Counted from the stretch's first letter, positions 8,349 to 18,300 are shown. The stretch is 56,111 bases of DNA from an uncultured Alphaproteobacteria bacterium (GCA_944390225.1 CALXPB010000007.1:1-56111); one strand, 5' to 3'. Notes: generated from the sequence alone by a model not told the origin. Made by a program: numbers and translations.

Positions 8349-8864
8349 ATGCCTAAAAAAACTGCTGTTAAAACAACCAAATCAAAAAGTAAACCTGCTA
8401 CTGCTAAAAAAGAGGTCGCAAAGAATCCTGTAAAAGAAAAATACAGCAAAACATATACAAATATGTTTCAGGCATACAAGGCGTTTTGGAAACGCGGTTT
8501 TACTGAATGGGCAGGTACTTCATCCCGGTCGGAGTATTGGTGGACTCAATTGGTGAACTTTATATTATTATTGATGTTTTATTTTTTCTTTCTGTTTGTC
8601 TGGCACTTAAATTATTATAATTTATTGTTTTTCATAGTGCTTATACTGTTTTTATTGTATGTTTTTGCTACGGTAATCCCTGTGTTGTCGTTATCTGTTC
8701 GAAGACTGCATGATGCAGGGCAAAGTGCATGGTGCTTATTGTTAATCTTGGCGAGTTTTATACCTATGCCGGTATTAGGTATTGTGGCATCAATTGTACT
8801 TTTTGTACTTATGTTGTTGCCGACCAAGAAAGAAAACAATCCTTATCATAAAAATAACAAATAA
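8349..8864 (+). CDS. DUF805 family inner-membrane protein
   Basis: 171 residues. A Lys/Ala-rich cytoplasmic N-terminal tail (about residues 1-40) precedes the DUF805 core: WKRGFTEWAGTSSRSEYWW, three to four hydrophobic segments (about 75-95, 98-120, 130-165), and the family signature SVRRLHDAGQSAW. The function of DUF805 proteins is not established. The start follows AAGGAG at good distance; the gene stands alone between two terminators. Confidence 0.88.
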   Translation: MPKKTAVKTTKSKSKPATAKKEVAKNPVKEKYSKTYTNMFQAYKAFWKRGFTEWAGTSSRSEYWWTQLVNFILLLMFYFFFLFVWHLNYYNLLFFIVLILFLLYVFATVIPVLSLSVRRLHDAGQSAWCLLLILASFIPMPVLGIVASIVLFVLMLLPTKKENNPYHKNNK

Positions 8865-8891
8865 AAAGTCCCGCATTGGCGGGATTTTTTA
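8865..8891. terminator. Bidirectional terminator between the DUF805 gene and polA
   Basis: TCCCGC / GCGGGA stem with an ATTG loop, A run on the left and T run on the right. It serves both convergent genes. Confidence 0.85.
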
Positions 8892-11678
8892 TTTACCCCA
8901 ATATTTGCCGATTACATAATCTGCCGCCAGAGGTACCGATAGTTTGGCAACATTTTCCATTTCGTATTCAATTTTTTTTGCGAAATCATCTGCAAATTCT
9001 TTTTTGCACTCGAATATTATTTCATCGTGAACCTGCATAATCATGCGAATTTTTTCGTTGTTCGGTTGAACGATGTTTTTGTTTATCTTGACCATTGCAA
9101 AGCGCATTAAGTCCGCCTCGAACCCTTGGATTGGCGCGTTAATGGCAGCGCGCATTGCATAACTGCGCATACGTGGATTTTTTACCTCTGGTAATTCTAT
9201 GCGTCTACCCCACGGAGTATAAACGCAGGCGTTTTTTAAAGCAAAGTCTTTTACTTTATCGATATATTCTTTAATTTCTGGCAGTCCCGCCATATAAGTA
9301 TTAATTATTTCTTGGGCAACGGTGCGTGATATGCCAAGTTGACCCGACAAGCCGAATGACGAGATGCCATAAATGATAGAAAAGTTTACAGTTTTTGCGG
9401 CTCGTCTTAAATCTTTTGGTACGGGTTGATTTTCTGCGATATTAAAAATCTTTCTTGCCGTCTGTTCGTGAATGTCTTTACCGGAAATAAAAGTTTCTTT
9501 AAAAGTACGTACATTTGCGACATCTGCCAGCAGTCTTAATTGTATCTGTGAATAGTCGACGGAAATCAGTAAAAAGCCATCTGGTGCGATGAAGCACTTT
9601 CGTATTTCTTCGCCCAGTTCTGTTTTAATCGGTATGTTTTGCAGGTTAGGGTCGCGGCTGGACAGGCGTCCTGTATTAGTGCTGGTCTGTAAATAAGTCG
9701 TATGAATTCGACCGTCTGACGCAATTTGTCGCGGCAATGCGTCCGCGTAAGTGCCTGCCAGTTTTGCGATAGAGCGCCATTCCAGAATTTTTTCAATTAT
9801 TGGATGTTCGTCAGTCATTTCGGTTAGAGTTTCTGCGTCTGTTGAACGTTTTTTATTTGCGGGCAGACCCAGTTCGTCGAACAGTATGACGCCAAGTTGT
9901 TTCGGGCTGGCGATATTAAATTCATGACCTGCCAAGTCCCAGATTTCTTTTTCCAACTTTGTCAGTTGCTCATGAAACACATTGGATAATTGTTGCAGTC
10001 CTGTTTTGTTTACCAGTACGCCCGTTCGCTCCATATTTAATAGTATTTTCAATAAGGGCAGGTCGCAGTTTTCGTATAGTTTCAGTAATTTTTCGTTTTT
10101 ATCAAGTTCAGGTTTCATAACTTGGTACAGTGCAAAGCAAACGGTTGCATCTTCTGCGGCATACGGTGTTGCTTTTTCTATGTCCAGTTTATCAAAGTGC
10201 ATATCTGCGTCGCGTGTTTTAGGTGGAAACAGGGAAGAAAAAGAAATGTTTTCATGCCCCAGATACATCATTGCCAGTTCGTCCAGTCCGTGTCCATGTA
10301 ATGTTCCATGTAGTGCGTATGACAATAACATAGTATCATCAATAGGAGAAATTTTTTCTATATTCCATCCCTCGTTTGCGAAGATGTGTAGGTCGAATTT
10401 CAAGTTATGACCGATTTTTTTAATATCGGGGTTTGTGAAAACGGGCCAGAGTTTTTTATAAACGGTTTCAATGGGCAGTTGGTTTGGTGCGTTAGATTCT
10501 TTTTCAAACAGGTTTGCGTCGGACGATTTATGCCGTAGCGGAATATATACGCCATAAGATTGGTCTATTGCCAGAGAGATACCTACCAGTTTGTCGGTCA
10601 GTGGATTTAGGCCGGTTGTTTCTGTATCTATTGCGACGATATTTTTTATTTTAGCGATAAAATCGTCCAGTTCTTTCAGAGTAGATATTGTGCTGAAAGT
10701 AAGTTTACCTATTGTGCTTTTCTGTATTTCGGCTTCTTTTGTTCTAAGTTTGCTTTGGGGCAGGGGGCAGTTAGATTTTTCATAGTTAAATTTCTGTGGC
10801 ATATCATCTGGGTTAAATTTTTCCAGAGAGAAGAGTTTCTGAATTTTTTCTGCCAGAGAATTGCTTTCTATTTTCGTTCGAACGAATTCCAGCGCAGCCG
10901 GAGTATTAAAACGAAACGGTTCGATTTTCAGTCCTGTTAAGTCGACATCGTCTTTCAGCGTAACCAGTTGTTTAGAAACGTATGCTTTATCTTTATTTTC
11001 TTTCAGCAAGTTTCTGGTTCGTTCGTTATTTATTTCGTTCAGGTTTGCGTATAGGTCATCTAAGTTTCCGAATTGGTTTATCAGTTCCGATGCTTTTTTT
11101 GGTCCTATTCCTGGTACGCCTGGTACATTATCGGACGAATCGCCCATCAGGCTTTGGACATCGATTACTTTATTTGGTTCGACGCCGAATTTTTCTATAA
11201 CTTGCGGTTTTCGTATTTCTTTTTGTTTCATTCCGTCGTACAGGAACACGCAGTCAGAGACCAACTGCATTAAGTCTTTATCGCTGGTGATAATTCGTGT
11301 TGCGTCTGTGTGCGTGCAGTTTTCACGAGCCAAAGTAGCGATGACATCATCGGCTTCTACGCCCGGTATGCACAGAACAGGTATTCCCATTGCGGACGCG
11401 CCTTCGCGGACCATATAAGATTGAGTTATTAAATCTTCTGGGGTTTCCGTTCTATTTGCCTTGTATAGTGGGTAAATATCCTGTCTGAAAGATATTCTGG
11501 AAGCGTCAAAGACGCACACGAACGAATCGTCAGTTTTTGCGGACGCCAATATTGGCAGCAGCATATTAAAGAAGCCGTATACTGCGCCTGTTGGCGTTCC
11601 GTCGGCGCGGGTAAGGCGACTGTGAACGCCATAATAGGCTCTGAACAGTAAAGAGTTGCCGTCAATCAGCGTCAGCAT
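8889..11678 (-). CDS. polA: DNA polymerase I
   Basis: Repair and Okazaki-fragment polymerase, 929 residues. The start (MLTLIDGNSLLFRAYY) follows AAAGGA and clears the upstream gene by 16 bp; a start nine codons earlier would overlap it. The 5' nuclease is N-terminal (GVEADDVIA, SSDNVPGVPGIGPKKA). The 3'-5' exonuclease looks intact (AIDTETTGL, HNLKFD, YAAEDA). Polymerase motif A reads DYSQIQLR (D708 to R715), motif B RRAAKTVNFSIIYG and motif C QVHDEI. Motif A carries Gln713 where E. coli Pol I has Glu710, the ribonucleotide-excluding steric-gate residue. The codon is CAA, so this is not a reading ambiguity. It follows an outer-membrane protein gene on the same strand. Confidence 0.97.
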   Translation of the reverse strand: MLTLIDGNSLLFRAYYGVHSRLTRADGTPTGAVYGFFNMLLPILASAKTDDSFVCVFDASRISFRQDIYPLYKANRTETPEDLITQSYMVREGASAMGIPVLCIPGVEADDVIATLARENCTHTDATRIITSDKDLMQLVSDCVFLYDGMKQKEIRKPQVIEKFGVEPNKVIDVQSLMGDSSDNVPGVPGIGPKKASELINQFGNLDDLYANLNEINNERTRNLLKENKDKAYVSKQLVTLKDDVDLTGLKIEPFRFNTPAALEFVRTKIESNSLAEKIQKLFSLEKFNPDDMPQKFNYEKSNCPLPQSKLRTKEAEIQKSTIGKLTFSTISTLKELDDFIAKIKNIVAIDTETTGLNPLTDKLVGISLAIDQSYGVYIPLRHKSSDANLFEKESNAPNQLPIETVYKKLWPVFTNPDIKKIGHNLKFDLHIFANEGWNIEKISPIDDTMLLSYALHGTLHGHGLDELAMMYLGHENISFSSLFPPKTRDADMHFDKLDIEKATPYAAEDATVCFALYQVMKPELDKNEKLLKLYENCDLPLLKILLNMERTGVLVNKTGLQQLSNVFHEQLTKLEKEIWDLAGHEFNIASPKQLGVILFDELGLPANKKRSTDAETLTEMTDEHPIIEKILEWRSIAKLAGTYADALPRQIASDGRIHTTYLQTSTNTGRLSSRDPNLQNIPIKTELGEEIRKCFIAPDGFLLISVDYSQIQLRLLADVANVRTFKETFISGKDIHEQTARKIFNIAENQPVPKDLRRAAKTVNFSIIYGISSFGLSGQLGISRTVAQEIINTYMAGLPEIKEYIDKVKDFALKNACVYTPWGRRIELPEVKNPRMRSYAMRAAINAPIQGFEADLMRFAMVKINKNIVQPNNEKIRMIMQVHDEIIFECKKEFADDFAKKIEYEMENVAKLSVPLAADYVIGKYWGK

Positions 11679-11694
11679 TTTCAGTCCTTTGGCG

Positions 11695-12234
11695 TCAGAA
11701 AACATAGCGCAGTTTTACGCGCAGGTCATAGTGAAGCAGATCAGGTTTCTGGTTTTCCAGAGTATATATATCGGGGATATACAGAGCTCTGGCTTCTGCG
11801 TCTACTTTTATTGGCAGTACCGGCACATCAAATGTAATTCCCAGCATACCTTGGTATGCGGCGACGCTGTCTTCCATTTTCATATTGCTGAATTTGCTGC
11901 TAAAAGTAGCACCTACGCCCACGCCTATATAAGGGTGTATCATTGCGGCGGGCATTTTTGCATATATATTAAACAGTCCTATATTTAATTTAGTGCCTTG
12001 GTTATTCATATAATTATATTCCAGTTCTGCGCGCAGAATTGGCACATCCAGTCCGATTACCGCGCCGTATGCCTGTGCAGATTCCGAGTGGTTTTCATCG
12101 TCTATGAACATGGTTTGTCCGCCTGCGCCGACAACTGCGCCGACATAAGGGTCCAGCAGAAGATTTGCGTTTGCCGTTGTTGCCGTAAGAATGGTTGAAA
12201 CGAAAAAGAAAAAGCCGGTATATTTTAATTTCAT
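11695..12234 (-). CDS. Small outer-membrane beta-barrel protein
   Basis: 179 residues. An N-terminal signal peptide of about 23 residues ends in TANA. The rest is alternating strands (PYVGAVVGAGG, IHPYIGVGVGATF) and a C-terminal RYVF, the terminal aromatic that marks outer-membrane barrels. The size fits an eight-stranded OmpA/OmpW-like barrel. The start follows AAAGGAG. It is 16 bp upstream of polA on the same strand and divergent from pth, with only 47 bp between the two starts. The specific function is unknown. Confidence 0.82.
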   Translation of the reverse strand: MKLKYTGFFFFVSTILTATTANANLLLDPYVGAVVGAGGQTMFIDDENHSESAQAYGAVIGLDVPILRAELEYNYMNNQGTKLNIGLFNIYAKMPAAMIHPYIGVGVGATFSSKFSNMKMEDSVAAYQGMLGITFDVPVLPIKVDAEARALYIPDIYTLENQKPDLLHYDLRVKLRYVF

Positions 12235-12281
12235 ATTTTTCTCCTTTATATGATAATATAATAGAAAAAGCAGAGGTAGAT

Positions 12282-12836
12282 ATGCAAGAAAATAAACCTT
12301 TTTTGATAGTAGGTTTAGGCAATCCGGGTGATAAGTATAAAAACACTCGTCATAATGTTGGTTTTATGGCCTTAGACAGTTTGGTTGGCGACGGTATTAC
12401 TTGGAAAAGCGAGAAACAGGCTTTAACTGCGACCCAGAACATCGACGGTCATAAGTTTATTTTTGTAAAGCCACAGACTTTTATGAACAACAGCGGTGAT
12501 GCGGTTGGTGCGCTGGTATCTTTTTACAAAGTACCGTTGGATAACTTGGTTGTGGTACATGACGACATGGATTTAAAACTGGGGGACTTTCGTGAAAAGA
12601 CGGGCGGGGGCAGTGCGGGTCATAATGGTATAAGGTCCATTGATTCTGTGGTTGGTTCTGATTATAAACGCATTCGTATTGGTATTGGTCATCCGCGTGA
12701 TTACGGTTTGCCGATGGATCCTGCAGATTGGGTTTTGGGTAAATTTTCAGATGCAGAACTTAAAGAAATAAACAAGATTATTTCAGATATTAAAAAGAAT
12801 CCGTGTATTGTATATTTATTCCCTCAGGTAAATTGA
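12282..12836 (+). CDS. pth: Peptidyl-tRNA hydrolase
   Basis: Releases peptides from stalled peptidyl-tRNA in the cytosol. 184 residues. Family motifs are IVGLGNPGDKY, NTRHNVGF with catalytic His24, KPQTFMNNSG with Asn70, VVHDDMDL with Asp95, and GGSAGHNGIRSI. The start follows AGAGGT; the frame is open 29 codons upstream but without a ribosome site. The last ~15 residues run into the convergent gene at 12790-13986 (47-bp overlap) and do not resemble the usual final helix, so the 3' end may have been remodelled. No terminator is seen after it. Confidence 0.95.
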   Translation: MQENKPFLIVGLGNPGDKYKNTRHNVGFMALDSLVGDGITWKSEKQALTATQNIDGHKFIFVKPQTFMNNSGDAVGALVSFYKVPLDNLVVVHDDMDLKLGDFREKTGGGSAGHNGIRSIDSVVGSDYKRIRIGIGHPRDYGLPMDPADWVLGKFSDAELKEINKIISDIKKNPCIVYLFPQVN

Positions 12837-13986
12837 AACATCGGTTTTGGTTATCGCAGAATTTTGTACCGTTTGAACCGCCCACCATAACGCAATTTGC
12901 AATCGAAGTTGCGCCTGTTGACAGTGTCGTAGTACCTTGCGGGCAGTTGGCATATTTCCCATCCTCTGTACAATACTTCCCCTGTGGCGCATTACAAGTT
13001 GTAAAACTTGCTTCTAGTACTACGGGCTGCCCAGAATTGTCACCGAAATCTGTACCGCTTTCTAGTACAATATTAGGCGTTATTGGAGCTCCCGGGAATA
13101 CTTTTTCACCATGTTGACAATGAAATACCCCCCCAGTCGGGTCGTTACATATCCAATAAGCAAGGTATTGACCGTTTGGTATAGATTCTTCGATATCATC
13201 TGCCGTTGGTGCAAGACATGGGTTTTCTTCGTCACCCAGTGTGCAATTGTTGTATTCTACTAATGGCTCTACACTTCCTTCTAGATTAAACTGAATGTTA
13301 AACTTCGCATATTGCCATCTTGCTGTCGCAGTAAAAGGTCCTGATATTTGATCTGCGGATATAAAGGGGGATCTAACATAGCCATCAGAATTGGTAAAAT
13401 CTTGTTCTTCTTTTAGATAGCCGGTAAATCTTCGCCACCAATTAGTATTGGAGGGGGTGGTTATTGGACCATTTGATGTCCATGGCCCATTAAGATTATT
13501 GGCGTATCCTGTATCCTTTTTTGCGTACGCTGTGCCGATTGTGTCGTCCCCGTCAACTAATCTTATTTCATATATATCACAACTTGTGCTTTCAGATTCA
13601 TTACCTGCGCCTTGTATTGTTTGCGCTGTTGAACGGTATCCGGCGTCAGTGTCACATGCTTTACATTGTTTTGTCCCACTATCCCAATAATAATCGGCAT
13701 TACACGTTATTTCCCACGGACAAGAATCTGCATACATCCCTGTAATATTGGGAACCCAGTTTGCACCATATGGTATTATTGTGCATCGTTCACATTCACC
13801 TGTATTCTGGTCGTTATCGTTATGAAACCCTGCTTTACATGGGGTGCAAAACATATCTTCCGGATAACACCCCTTGCCACAGGCATTGTTTTGTGGTTTT
13901 TCTGGCTTACATTGATCAATTTGATCCCATGCCATTGCCGATGAAAATATAAATAAAGAAAAAAATATTAATATAAATTTTTTCAC
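12790..13986 (-). CDS. Secreted Cys-rich surface protein
   Basis: 398 residues. A signal peptide ends in SSAMA. The N-terminal ~110 residues carry many Cys in CxxC-like spacing, and another Cys-rich segment lies near the C-terminus (YANCPQGTTTLSTGATSIANC), resembling ephrin-receptor-like/GCC2-GCC3 repeats. The middle (RRFTGYLKEEQDF, then FTATARWQYAKFNIQF) resembles the bacterial InlB B-repeat found in surface proteins. The protein is probably disulfide-bonded and outside the inner membrane. No anchor motif is seen. Its 3' end overlaps pth by 47 bp on the other strand. The function is not known; adhesion is only a guess. Confidence 0.8.
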   Translation of the reverse strand: MKKFILIFFSLFIFSSAMAWDQIDQCKPEKPQNNACGKGCYPEDMFCTPCKAGFHNDNDQNTGECERCTIIPYGANWVPNITGMYADSCPWEITCNADYYWDSGTKQCKACDTDAGYRSTAQTIQGAGNESESTSCDIYEIRLVDGDDTIGTAYAKKDTGYANNLNGPWTSNGPITTPSNTNWWRRFTGYLKEEQDFTNSDGYVRSPFISADQISGPFTATARWQYAKFNIQFNLEGSVEPLVEYNNCTLGDEENPCLAPTADDIEESIPNGQYLAYWICNDPTGGVFHCQHGEKVFPGAPITPNIVLESGTDFGDNSGQPVVLEASFTTCNAPQGKYCTEDGKYANCPQGTTTLSTGATSIANCVMVGGSNGTKFCDNQNRCFNLPEGINIQYTDSF

Positions 13987-14052
13987 ACATTTACCCCATA
14001 TCTTATTTTATATGGTTGCATTTTTAAAAAGAAACTGTCAATGATTAAATAT

Positions 14053-14077
14053 AAAAAAACAACCGGCATTGCCGGTT
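14053..14077 (-). terminator. Terminator of the lipoprotein gene pair
   Basis: On the minus strand, AACCGGCAATGCCGGTT is followed by GTTTTTTT, just past the stop at 14080. Confidence 0.8.
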
Positions 14078-14079
14078 AT

Positions 14080-14544
14080 TTATCTTTCTTTATTTATTGT
14101 CCAACCATTTTGAATAAACCACAGACTGTCTTCTTCGGTTGTTCTGCCAGGTTTAAAGTCAAAATCACCGCGTCCACGAATTTTTGGTGATGCATTTATA
14201 ACCGGTTCAAGATAATTTGTTCTTATCTCATGAATTATATTTGTTGATATCCCCCCCCACCAATCAACAGGTTCGGCATAAATCATATTGGTTTCTGGTC
14301 TGGATATATAATATTTCAATAAATCACTTATATCTATTGTTCCGTTCTCAGTCGACACCAGTGTTTGAAGGTTAATTCTGAAATACAGTACGACCGTATC
14401 TTTTGGGGTTATATATCCAAAGGTTTCTTCGTTCTTTTCTTTTTGTTTGTCCTTATTGCATCCAGAAAAGGCGGTTGCAGTTGCAAGTAAAATCGCCGGT
14501 ACCAATGTTTTTAAGTTATAATTAAATTTCTTTTTATATTTCAT
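14080..14544 (-). CDS. Putative lipoprotein, paralogue of the adjacent gene
   Basis: 154 residues. The signal sequence ends in TAFSGC, an imperfect lipobox, with the Cys at about residue 30, so lipid anchoring is probable. It shares with the 14555-15028 product the segments LEPVIN, KIRG, DF(K/R)P and a final WFIxxGWxI. The start follows AAGGGG; a longer frame upstream overlaps the previous gene and is rejected. It lies 10 bp after its paralogue and ends at a terminator. No known domain is recognised. Confidence 0.78.
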   Translation of the reverse strand: MKYKKKFNYNLKTLVPAILLATATAFSGCNKDKQKEKNEETFGYITPKDTVVLYFRINLQTLVSTENGTIDISDLLKYYISRPETNMIYAEPVDWWGGISTNIIHEIRTNYLEPVINASPKIRGRGDFDFKPGRTTEEDSLWFIQNGWTINKER

Positions 14545-14554
14545 TTTTTTCCCC

Positions 14555-15028
14555 TTATCTGCCGTTCTCGTTCTTTTTTGGAATGCGAATCCCCCAGCCG
14601 TGTTCAATAAACCACATTGTATCCTGTGGTGGAACCTTTACAATTTCAGTTGGACGAAAATCAAAAAGATCCATTCCGCGAATTTTTTCAGAATAATTTA
14701 TTACAGGTTCCAAAATATTATTTCGCAGGTCTATTATTTCATTTGCCTTATAATGGTACCAAGAGCATGTACCTGGGTTAAGATATATTGTTTTTACACT
14801 TGGGTCGGCGACATAATATTCAATTTCAGGGTTGATTTGTTTTTTCCCATTCTCATCTTCTGTTAAAAGAAGTTGGAAAGAGTCATAAGTAAATCTTATT
14901 TCTTTTTCTTTATATGCAATTGGTTCAACCGGTTCTTTCTTACACGAGGGTAACATACATGCGCCGGTTAAAAGCGCCATTGGTATCAGTTTTTTTAACC
15001 GATAAGGTATTATTTTTTTAAATTTCAT
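14555..15028 (-). CDS. Putative lipoprotein, first of a paralogous pair
   Basis: 157 residues. A basic N-terminus and hydrophobic stretch end in CMLPSCK, a possible lipobox. Its core and C-terminus match the downstream gene (IYLNPGTC/IYAEPV, NNILEPVIN, EKIRGMDLFDFRP, DTMWFIEHGW). The start follows AAGGGGG. The two genes probably arose by tandem duplication and are cotranscribed. The function is unknown. The upstream side is a separately terminated noncoding RNA on the same strand. Confidence 0.78.
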   Translation of the reverse strand: MKFKKIIPYRLKKLIPMALLTGACMLPSCKKEPVEPIAYKEKEIRFTYDSFQLLLTEDENGKKQINPEIEYYVADPSVKTIYLNPGTCSWYHYKANEIIDLRNNILEPVINYSEKIRGMDLFDFRPTEIVKVPPQDTMWFIEHGWGIRIPKKNENGR

Positions 15029-15076
15029 TTTTGCCCCCTTTTTAAGCGTGAAAAATGATTTTTTTCCTTGTAAAAG

Positions 15077-15108
15077 CAAAAAAGTCCGGAAAAATTTCCA
15101 GACTTTTT
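15077..15108 (-). terminator. Terminator of the 15.1-15.3 kb noncoding RNA
   Basis: On the minus strand, AGTCTGGAAA / TTTCCGGACT with a short loop is followed by TTTTTT. Confidence 0.8.
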
Positions 15109-15307
15109 ATGTTGTTGAAACGCAAAACCGCTTTTTTAGAAACGGGGTTATCTGATGTCAAACCTTTCATCCCCCCAGCACACGTGCGTTGCACGTGAAC
15201 AAATACCCCGCCGGAAATACCCGCGAAATAGACCTGGTAAAGAGAACTTACGTACGCCATTAAACCCTGTTTTATGAAAAACGCAATTCTACGTTTTGTT
15301 CGTTCAT
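15079..15307 (-). ncRNA. Structured noncoding RNA of about 225 nt (6S-like shape, identity unproven)
   Basis: Bounded by a strong promoter (15314-15342) and a Rho-independent terminator, with no plausible CDS inside. On the minus strand the two ends pair in a long interrupted stem: AAACAGGGTT with AACCCCGTTT (one A-C mismatch), and outside it a T run with an A run plus AGAATTGC with GCGGTTTT using G-U pairs. The centre holds an internal loop and an inner arm with CCGGC / GCTGG and the perfect hairpin CACGTGC-AAC-GCACGTG. A closed rod with a central bubble recalls 6S RNA. No SRP-RNA or tmRNA landmarks are seen. Confidence 0.65.
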
Positions 15308-15313
15308 TATTTT

Positions 15314-15342
15314 ATTTTAGACAAGTTGTTTCCGTTTGTCAA
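15314..15342 (-). promoter_or_regulatory. Strong sigma70-type promoter of the noncoding RNA
   Basis: On the minus strand, TTGACA (15337-15342), a 17-nt spacer and TAAAAT (15314-15319). The predicted start is near 15307. It overlaps the space just after the stop of the large gene at 15365. Confidence 0.8.
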
Positions 15343-15364
15343 GTGTTTTTGCCGGTTGTTATGG

Positions 15365-18300
15365 TTATTCAAATGATATTTGATAGTGTATTGGCGTTTG
15401 CGTAGAGCATCTTGTGCCGTTTTCGGTTTTCCAAGACCAACTATTATTTTCATATGTTTCGATACATTTTTTCCCAGTAGTTTTTTCACGATAGAAGTTT
15501 TCATTGTATGAATATTGTTCCGGTTGGTTGTCATAGGGTGGTGTTATATATTGTCCCGCTTTATTTATCATTATGTAATCACCATTGCATTTTATGGTTT
15601 GACCAGAAGGATAGTTATCAGTTATATTGTCACCACTTACTGTTCCAATACAGAATATAAAGTAAAGACCAGCCTTATAATAATTTGTTTGGTTCAGGTT
15701 TACTGCCGCAACAAACTCTGCGTCGTTGGGTAAACATAGACCGTCGTTAATGGCGGTAGATTGTGGTGTATTTGTCCAATATCCGTTGGTTGCGTTCCAG
15801 TTTACACCCGGAATGTTTGTGATGGTTTCGTCCAGCAGACAACAATTTCTAAAAGTATCTAGTTTCCCCGGGGTATTATCATTAATTTTACAACAATTAT
15901 TAAAGCCATCAATAGTAATCCGAGGAAAATCTTCTCCGCAAATTTGATTGTCGTCAGTTACATAATCAGATGACATACATATTATTTGTTGACTTTCTTT
16001 ATCAAAATGCGCAACCAGTCCTGGACCACAAGATGTATCACGGCAATTATCTGACTGACTTTCCGTTCCGGTATTCTGGGCAAACCAATATAATAATGTT
16101 GTCTCATTATTTTGTGGCGTTTTTATCTGATTATGCCCCTCTGATACGCTTAATAATGTTGCTGGATGTGCCTCGCAGTTGCCCCAGACTTTTTCTGCCA
16201 ATCGGCATATCTTGCAATTCAAAGTATCCTTTTTTGTGTATTTTTTTGTTTTATCATTCAGACCACATTCTGTTTCGCATATGTCGTATACACAGTTGGC
16301 GTTTGTTGATATACATTCTGGTTGACCTGTGTTTAATACAGATTTGTCCCCATATAAATAAGAGTAAAATGCATTACTGTCTTCATCCAGCATACCGTCT
16401 TTATCAACCTCGGTAAATATATTATTAATCGATTCGTTTGTCGCATCCGCAACGCACTGAACAACTTCATCCCAGCAGGATGTGCGATTGATGATTGCTT
16501 TCCTGTTAACAGAGGTTTGAATGCTTTCACATAAACCGAAATTGCCCGATATAGATTTACACGCCTGGATGATGCATGAACGACCGACTTCGCGACACGT
16601 GCTCATAATCGCATCGTATGTTTTGTCCGTCGCAATTTCTGTCATACCCTGATCCCATACCTCGCCACTGGATGTGCTGTCCAATAATGCAGTACATGCG
16701 TTTTTAATGTCGGAACACATTTCATTGGCGGTCTTGTCGGCAATTACCCCGAATACCGATATCGCACGCGCATCAAAGTCTTCCAGTGAGTCCATCGTGT
16801 CAGATAAACATTGCATGGTTAATGTCGTGCAACTTTGACGGACTTCTTCTAACTTGCTTTCTTGCGCCAGTTTTATTTGCGCCAGTGCATCTTCTATGAA
16901 ATCATCCCATACATAGTCCGCAATGTCCTGACAGTTTTCTGTCGCAGATTCCAGAAATATCTTTTTAGAATCTAAATACGATACGAATTTACTGTTACCA
17001 GGGGCACTGGTCCAAGTCTGATTCGCCTCGGGACGCGTAATCAGACTTCCTAGTTCTACTAAGTTAACCGTTAAAAACGCCTCGCCAGTAGAAGGGTCTA
17101 TGTATTTTCCACTGATGTCTAGACATTTTTCCAGATTCTCGCCACAGACGGACGAATCGGTTAACATGTCCAACATCTTCTTTTTGCATGTCAGTATGTC
17201 ATCGGAATTTCGCTTTTGGTAAATGTCCAGTCGCGACATGTCCAGTAATGCACTGCCTTCCAGTATCTTCTCGCGCGCTTGATCCTGTTGCGTCTCGTAA
17301 GACTTGGCAACGGTGTTACAGTCTTGCTCTATCACCATCAGATAACCGCTTTCAATGATGTCCAGTTCGTCCTGCGTGCATACCTCTAACGCCATCTCGC
17401 GACAAATCGGCAGTGCCGCATTGTATAACTCGGTCCCCGTCTTCGTCGTCGTAGACGCACCAAGTAAAGAATCTACGCTGTCAAACGCAGAGTCTATGTT
17501 CAAAGATAGTGATATAGGAGATAAACTCTGATTAAATGTACTGTCGTCAAAAGTCGTATTTAACTTTTTCGCAATTTCGTCCAATAATTTTTTAGAGTCG
17601 GTCTTGTCTTCCTGCTGAAACGCCAGTTCCCCCTCGGTCGCTTTAAATATAGCCTCGGCGTCTTCTTTGTCCATGTTAACAGTCAATAAACGTTGATTGA
17701 AATCCAGCAGTTTATCTTCTACTTCTGTTAACTGTTTCTTAACCGCATCAAACTCGTTTACGCGCGCTGAGCACGCACAGCGCTTTAACTGACTGTCTTT
17801 GTTGGCACAGAATTCGTCCATGCAACTGTAATAAACCTCGCGACATTTGGTATAATCACGATTCATTATCTCTTCGGCAGTTATAGCACTGCGGGAAATC
17901 CTGCTGGAATCGTTTATTGAATCACGTCGCGCCGTCGATGTGCCGGCAGTAGTTGTCGCCGTACGGCTGGCAGTAGGTGCGCTGACCCCACTGCGCGAAA
18001 CGGTCGTTCCACTGCGCGAAGTCGCACCAGTCGTTTGCGCCTTGGCAGTCGATGTCGTTACCCGCGGAATAGATGACGCTGTCCGTGCCGTTGATACCCC
18101 AGACCGAGACGATGATAAATTTAACCCCTGATTTGATGTCGTACGAGTCTGAACATTCGATGTCGTTCGCGCAGAAACTGTCTGCCCCCCAGTCTCTGTC
18201 GATGTACGTGAACCAGCGGTGTCCCTTGAAACAACGTTAGTGCGGTTTACTGTCGCCCGATCGCGCGATGATGTCGCTGTCGACCCAGTTGATGATCCCA

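Noticed and set aside
15079..15307. tmRNA or SRP RNA as the identity of the noncoding RNA
   Set aside because: A GGTTTGAC segment recalls tmRNA, but no CCA-ended acceptor strand, tag frame or adequate length is present. The conserved SRP-RNA tetraloop region is not seen.
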